Under the pieces are notes generated by a model. That model saw only the letters and a program-made list of their open reading frames with translations. It did not search any database and was not told the DNA's origin. Position numbers and translations under genes: made by a program. Shown one piece after another: positions 57,823 to 64,000 of a DNA stretch of 64,000 nucleotides. The stretch covers positions 84,449,712-84,513,711 of the forward strand of contig NC_081185.1 in assembly GCF_029867415.1 (NCBI RefSeq), given 5' to 3'. The stretch is from Vicia villosa. Lineage: Eukaryota; Streptophyta; Magnoliopsida; Fabales; Fabaceae. Each line of letters starts with the position of its first letter. Within the stretch, counting starts at the first letter, position 1.

Positions 57823-59937
57823 AAAAGAATAAAAGAACAGCTCGGTAAGTCGAAAACCCGCAAAGGGCGACTTAGGCAAAAATGAGCGTCTCGGTGGACT
57901 GAAAACCCGAAAGGGCGGTCCAGGCAAAAATTAGAGACAATAAACAGAAAAAATTCATCCTGGTAGATTGAAAACCTGAAAGGGCAATCTAGGCAAAAAT
58001 TAGGGATTTATGACAAAGTAACTGCGTTAGTCTATACTTCGTCATCTGAAGAGTCTGTACTTCATCAAAGGATCTTCAATCAAATCATCTCCAATCTGAA
58101 GCGACAAGCACAGTTGGAACTCAAAGTTATTAGAGGGAATAGTGGTTATTGCTTTCAATGTAGCCTTTTCCGCATAATTACCATTTCCTACTTTTGTAAA
58201 TACTCCATGGAATCACGCCTTTAGCTGATTACCATCCTATTAAATAAATTTGAGCCTTGTGCCCATTTGTTTGCAATCTTTAATTTCTTTCAGCTTGCAA
58301 AATGACGCTTTAATTGTGTTATTCGTTTTTGAAAAAAAGAAAAAAATAAGTTTTAAATGAATTTACTTTACTTTCCTTTTTTGAAAATAAAAGCGAAACT
58401 TTCCTTTGAGTTGTGAACAACGGAAGGAACATCAGCAGTCGTCTCCATAGGATGAACAAAAAGGATTCTCCTTGAAAAATTGTTGAGACAACGGTATTCT
58501 TGTCCCAGAAAAGAATTCTTGAAGCAATTATCCCTCGAGGTAAAGAAGCTCTTCTATCCCCAGTGAAGAAGGTCTTCTATCCCCAGTGACGAAGATTTTC
58601 CATCTCCAGTGAAAAGATTCTTCCGTCTCAATGAGAAGAGATGCTTATCTTCCCCAGAGAAGTTGAAAACACGCAACACCATTCATCACCCGTGTTATCT
58701 ACACCGTGTTGAAAAACATTTGCCAAGTATCTGGTTGTATTGCGACGTTGGTCCTTCTCCAGTATATACTTCTTTGTCTGTCAGTATTGTCAGCATGCAT
58801 GCTACATTCTTGACATTCATCATTCATGCATATTTGCATCATTTATACATTCTTGCATTTTTCAATGTTTGCCTCAATATTCACTTGTTTAGGATATATC
58901 TATCCTCGAAAAAAGAAAAAAAGAAAAAAAAAGAAAAAAAGAAGAAAAAGAAACAGTATGGGCGTGTCATCTCTCCAAGTAGGTTGTCACCCATAAGCAG
59001 AAATAAAATCTTCTTTCTCCAGTTCTCCACTGAGATCATTCCTCGTGGAAGAAGGTTGCTTTAGTTTTCTCCTCTCAAAACAAAGGAGAAAATCCCCATT
59101 CGAGTTCATTCCTCATGGGTACAAAGTCTTGTTTGACTGTCTCTTTCCAATTCATTCTTGGTTAGAACCTTGTCTTTACCAAAAATTCAAATTCCGATTC
59201 TCCAAATAGAGTCAAGAAAAAACAGACAATAAGCAATAGCCTCATCATCCGAGCAGCTTATGTCTCTTCCAAAAGACTTTTCCTCCCTAGGAAATCTATC
59301 ATGAAGACCATTTGACAATCAGGGCCTTATTACTGTTCACAAGGCTGAATAACCAGTAATTTCCCTAGCAAAGTCTCCAGAATCATTTTATCATTTGGCT
59401 GATAATTGATCATGTCTTCAAAACCACTATCACAAGGCTGGTAGTCGGTAACCTTTTTGTTCTGGTTATATTATTAAACATGTCTATCCCAATGCTGATA
59501 GTCGATAATATTAACCGAATCTTTGAAACTCTTTTTACCTTGTCAAGTCTATCACCATGCTGATAGTCGGTAATACAGTTTCATACCTTTCACCTTCGCA
59601 TTATTAAACAAGTCTATCCCTGTGATGATAGTCGATAATGTCGATAGGTAAGCTTTTCTTACAAAGCTATCATTCCCCGGTGAAGCATACACTTGCTTTC
59701 CCGAAAAGACAAAACGGATTCTCTTCCTAAAACGGATTGAGACATCCTTCCCAATCTCTTCTCCCCAGCGGAGTCAGTTCTTGATATCCCCTCGGTAAAG
59801 ATATCCTTGCATCATTCGCAATTTTGGTATCTTAGGTCCAAAATTCGCGTCTTCTGATATTTAAGTCTCTTCCACCTATCAAAACGAAGATTTTCAATCT
59901 TCATGTCTCAGGTTGAAGAAACTTAAATAGGGGCATC
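57823..59937 (+). repeat. 3' UTR of element A with several tandem arrays, ending in the polypurine tract
   Basis: At 57840-58010 three copies of GGT.GACTGAAAACCCGAAAG with GGC..TC.AGGCAAAAATTAG. At 58545-58660 three copies of TTCTATCCCCAGTGAAGAAG-like units. At about 59395-59645 repeated CAAGTCTATCCC.ATGCTGAT and AGTCGATAAT units of about 70-80 bp. A pure A/G run (about 58900-58950) lies between. The polypurine tract TTAAATAGGGGCATC at 59923-59937 abuts the LTR. The frame at 58609-59064 runs through these repeats and is not a gene. Confidence 0.8.
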
Positions 59938-62900
59938 TGTCATACCCCAATTTTTGACCTAAGATACCACCTCATATCATTTGCATATGCATCATTTGCA
60001 TCTCTAACAAATTGCATAGCTTGTGTTTGCTACTTGTGACTCAGCAGGATTTAATCAGGAAATCACTCATCAGTACAAGTAACAATCAATTAGGGTTTTG
60101 TTCTCCCTTCATCTCAAAAGAACTATCTTCATCAACAATCAATATTTGGTCCTCAGAGATTCACCTCAACAAGCTCAAAGACTCTGAATCGACTGAATTA
60201 GGGTTTTGACTGAAGACAGCACACTCCTGACTTTTGCTCAGAATTTGACCTAATGGCTTGGGACATGATATCAAGACCTCAAGTGCATCATTTTGACCTA
60301 ATCCATTGGCTCATAACATCTCCTACACAAAGATTGATCAGACAAATCCTCAGATCAGGGTTTTGAACTATCAGGGACTGAAATCAGGGATCACATTTGG
60401 GAAACCCTAAAAACCCCCAGGAAGTCAATCAAAGGTTTCAATCATCTTCAAATAATCCCTATGACAATATCCAATGGAAATTACATCTCAATTCAAGACC
60501 TACAGTCATCAATTTCATCAGGTCGACAATTAGGGTTTTTTGACCTAATTCACTAAACAACTGACTTTTTAATCAGGACATGGTGCCACAACTCAAACCA
60601 TGGCTCAATATCCTCTAATGCCTCAATGTGATCCATTCATACCATTCATTTGATGAGGATAGCCTGTTTCATTTGAAATCTCCAGAAACGCGATTCGTCT
60701 GAAAAAGTCAACTGTACAAGATCACCATTGACTTTTGGGGAATTTTGGTCAACCATGACTTTTGAAGTTTTGAATCATCAATATATGATATATGAAGTCA
60801 TTTGATCAAGAAAAATCAAGAAAATCAATCAAGAATCAAAAAGTCAAAGTTTGACTTTCATACTTAGAAAATTTTTCTAAGTGTTTTTTCATGGTTTTTT
60901 CCAAACTTTGAAAGGGAATTTCTCAAAATTTCACCTACAAACTGAAAAAAACTTCCAACATGAAAGTTGTAGATTTTGATCCAATAAACAACTTTGACAC
61001 ATATAAATTTTTTCCATAAGATCAACCATTTAAGAGATATGGTGCTTCAAAGTTGGTACTTTTTGAAAGTTTCACTTAAAACTTCATTTTTCTCAAAGTT
61101 CATGGATCTTTTTCACCCACTTCCTTAAGGATCTTGAAGAAACTTCCAACTAGGGTTTTGAAGTATGTAATATGAGCTTTCCAAAATGTCCAAGAGCATG
61201 AAAAAATATGGAGTGTAGCTATGGTTTTGAATTTTGCCATTAGTAAACTTTTCACTTGAAATTTCAAGTCATTTTGCCAAAGTTTTGAACCAAATTGCCA
61301 AATGATCCAAATAATGATGCATAGATGCAATGATTGAAGATATTTTCTGATTTAAAGATCAGAATGGAAGAGGATAGGAAGCTTGGAATTTAACCATGGT
61401 TTAGTCACTTTTAACCATTTGCATTTAATGTAAAAGATTCCATTTTATCTCTTAAGCCAAATCATCATTCTTGATCAACTTGCAAAAGCTTGGAGTTCAG
61501 AATCCTTGGCCTATAAATAGAGGTCCAAACTCCATTCAAAAACACACCAAAACCTCACAATTATAGGTTTTCTCTCTTCTTTCTTGAATTGCAAGTTTCA
61601 TAGTTTTCAAAGAGGTAGAAAACTCAACCTCCAAACCCTTTGAGTTATGGCCAAAGTGATGGTTCTAACATCTCATAAACATCAAATATGATGTGTTTGA
61701 TCCATCCATACACCCCAAATCACCCTAAATCTCAGAATCACTCTTCAACCACCATATTTGCATAAAATGAGCCTTAACATATCAATTCTCATACCAGGCC
61801 ATATCTGTCCAATCTAACCATCCAAACACACTCCATATACTTCATATGAACTGTTCCAACCATTATCCATGATCTGAAACACCTCCATCATCAGATTCGA
61901 TTCTCACTCCAAGCAACTGCAGTTCAGGTTCCATGGCCTTGCTCAAGTGAATTCAAACTGTTCCAAGCATTCAAACATGTTCCATAGGGTCCATTGATGC
62001 TGTCCAGATCAAGAAACAACATCTGTAACACCTCCAGGCACGATTTCAATTTCCAGTTTGGCCGTTTTTGAGGTAAGTGCTCATGAACTTCAAACTCTAT
62101 CATACATGCATCATAAATGAAATATGAGCATACCATCTTGTTTCTGCACCTATGAGGATCATTAACCCTCAATCAATTGCATCATATCATGATCATACAC
62201 GATTTCACATTGAATTTCAGTTTTAGGGTTCTTCGTGTTCATCACAAAATTGACCCCTTTAGAGTAAAAATAAATGAATTATAAGACCACCATCATGTTC
62301 CTCGTGAAAAACCGAGTGAGATGGACCCTTGGATTGATCAAAACAACACAGTTTTGAAGAATTTTGAAAATCAGTTAGGGTTGTGTTCTTGGCGCGTTTT
62401 TTTGGTTCAGAAAATTCAAATTGTTGTTTTAAAATATATTGAACTGGAAGCGTATGTTTAACAAGCCACAAGCGTGGCTCAGTTGGTCCAGGTTTTGGCA
62501 TGTGAGAGAGAGGGCGTGGGTTCAAGCCCTATTGGAGACAAAACCATTTTTTTTGCAACCTATTTTCTTTCATTTTTTAACAAACTTTAACCACTCATTT
62601 AACCAATCAAAATTCATTATTTTCACTTCATTTTTTTTACACTCTTTATTCAATATACATATTTTGACAATGTTAAAAAAAAATCATCAAAAAATATTTA
62701 TTTGATACATTTTTAATTGGTTTTAAAATGACTTGTTTTTAAGTAATTTTAATACTTTTAAATATTGTTTTTTCATTTGATTTTCAAATTTAATCACTTG
62801 TAAATATTTTTTGAAGCAAGCCCTAATCATCTAAGTGTTAATTGAAGACAATCTTCTTGTTTATCTTGATTAAATTGATTTCTTCCAAAATTCAAATTGT

Positions 62901-64000
62901 TTAAAAACGAGCGATCACGATTCTTTTCAAAAACGGTAAACCATTTCTTTGTGATTTTCAAAGGAAACTATTGATTAAATCTTTTTAATTGATCAATTGA
63001 TTTTCAAAACGATGTGGGGCCTCTCGAATATTAGAGAGTATAAGTCCCTTTCGTCTTTCTTTGTACAGTTTTTGTTTTAACAGAAAAACTTTTTCCAAAT
63101 AAACTTCCAAACAGTTTTTTTTAACAAACAAATCTTTCAACTCTTTTTTAAACCATCCACCATGTTTTATGAAAATAAAACATGGGCCTCTCGAATATTA
63201 GAGAGTATAAGTCCCTTTCCTTTTCTTTGTACAGTTTTTCTTTGTACAGAAAACTCTTTCAAAACAAATCTTCAAACCGTTTTTTTAAAAACAACGCGTC
63301 TGTAAATAAACAGTCAACCATGTTTTGTAAATAAACACGGGCCTCCACGTAGGTATAAGTCCCAAGCCCTTTTGTACATACCCATTCCAGTACATGAAAT
63401 TAGGTATTTCATTGTACGCCTTTTGTACATATCTCGATCAGTTTGATTTTTAACTTTAATAACAAACCGAAAACGAAGGTTTCTTTAAATCTTCCCAAAA
63501 ATATACCATGGGCCTCCATGTAGGTATAAGTCCCAAGCCCCTTTGTAAATACCTGTTTACATAGCTTTGAATAAATTCAAGTGGACCTCTCCCCGAGTGT
63601 GAGTCCCGAGCCCTGTGTATACAAATGGATCATGCTTACAGGTATATTTCCTTCATAAACTCCATTATATACACACACTCTGTCATATATGTATAACTGT
63701 TCATATTTGTTCATGTACTTGTTCATGTTTGTTCGTACTTGTTCATATGTGTGTTTGTGTTATATATGCTTATTCAACTTAGTACAACACTAGGTTCCCC
63801 ATAGCCTCCTATTGGGCTTCGTGCAAAGAATCTCCACTAGTTTAGGTTAGGACATAGAGTATGGTTTCCCGGTGAAATCGCTCTAAGAGCTCAAACCAAC
63901 TATACCATGCCTCCCCTTGGGCTTTGTACAAACGAGTGACCCTCCCATAGCCTCCTCTTGGGCTTACAATGCAAGGACCCTGGATTGTCCCTCCCATAGC
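59938..64000 (+). repeat. 3' LTR of element A (first 4,063 bp; continues past the window)
   Basis: Colinear with 42077-46139 at constant offset 17,861; all compared stretches, including five open frames, are identical. It includes the TATA box at 61512-61520 and the tRNA-like block at 62475-62529. The expected end is near 65077. Confidence 0.97.

Larger units (their letters stand above)
42077..64000 (+). mobile_element. Element A: young, nearly complete Ogre retrotransposon
   Basis: Structure: 5' LTR 42077-47216, tRNA-Arg-type PBS 47223-47240, ORF1 48051-49586, gag-pro 50074-54002, intron 54003-54356, pol 54357-57822, repeat-rich 3' UTR, polypurine tract, and 3' LTR from 59938 to beyond the window. 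The LTRs align with one constant offset of 17,861 bp, with no difference that I could see over 4.06 kb. The full element would be about 23 kb if the 3' LTR also measures 5,140 bp (end near 65077). It is inserted in the opposite orientation into a relative (B). Confidence 0.95.

Noticed and set aside
58609..59064. 151-codon open frame on the plus strand after pol of A
   Set aside because: It crosses tandem repeats and a long pure A/G run of the 3' UTR, giving a lysine run; no domain is recognisable and the composition is explained by repeats.

Overview
The window is repeat-dense plant nuclear DNA, most likely from a large-genome legume (tribe Fabeae, for example pea, vetch or lentil). The main evidence is the dominance of Ogre-type Ty3/gypsy (Tat lineage) retrotransposons. 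They have LTRs of about 3-5 kb, a tRNA-Arg-type primer binding site, an extra ORF1 upstream of gag, an intron between pro and RT, a second RNase H, and long 3' untranslated regions full of tandem repeats. I find no host gene that I would defend outside transposable elements. No tools were used: identities are by eye and boundaries come from terminal motifs.

Layout, left to right. (1) 1-5329: one end of a CACTA DNA transposon (terminus at 5329) carrying, on the minus strand, a spliced Ulp1/C48-type cysteine-protease gene with one frameshift. (2) 5330-7724: AT-rich DNA with nothing coding and one short SINE with target duplications. (3) about 7725-10219: decayed Ty1/copia fragment, minus strand, with a Stowaway-type MITE in its LTR. 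(4) 10220-16831: a non-autonomous SIRE/Maximus-like copia element (H), plus strand, inserted in the copia fragment and carrying two broken copies of a plant-transposon-protein ORF instead of gag-pol. (5) about 16832-21998: 3' part of an Ogre-like element (E), minus strand, inserted in the 3' LTR of H. (6) 21999-24069: partial LTR of another Ogre-like element (F), plus strand, inserted in the integrase of E. (7) 24070-37846: a degenerate, non-autonomous Ogre-like element (D), minus strand, whose 3' LTR holds a complete 3.09-kb non-autonomous Helitron; its other LTR provides the empty site. (8) 37847-37946: a 100-N assembly gap. (9) 37947-39097: LTR fragment of Ogre-like element C, minus strand, inserted in (10) element B, 39098-42076, an inverted Ogre with nonsense mutations. 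(11) 42077-window end: element A, plus strand, inserted in the gag-pro of B. A is a nearly complete, very young Ogre: its two LTRs look identical over the 4.06 kb that can be compared, and ORF1, gag-pro and pol are open over long spans.

Element A works as a unit. LTR promoter (TATA at 43651), tRNA-primed reverse transcription from 47223, ORF1 of unknown role, then gag-protease; a 354-bp intron must be removed to fuse gag-pro in frame to RT-RNase H-aRNase H-integrase. The polypurine tract at about 59923 primes plus-strand synthesis.

The most unusual signal is that four different Ogre-like LTRs (A, F, E, D) each contain a tRNA-like block with A-box and B-box motifs 44-45 bp apart (the tRNA spacing), always in the sense orientation of the element. 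Other points of interest are the Helitron with its filled/empty site pair, PBS-like sequence inside LTR ends, a mosaic LTR end in D, and tandem-repeat nurseries in the 3' regions.
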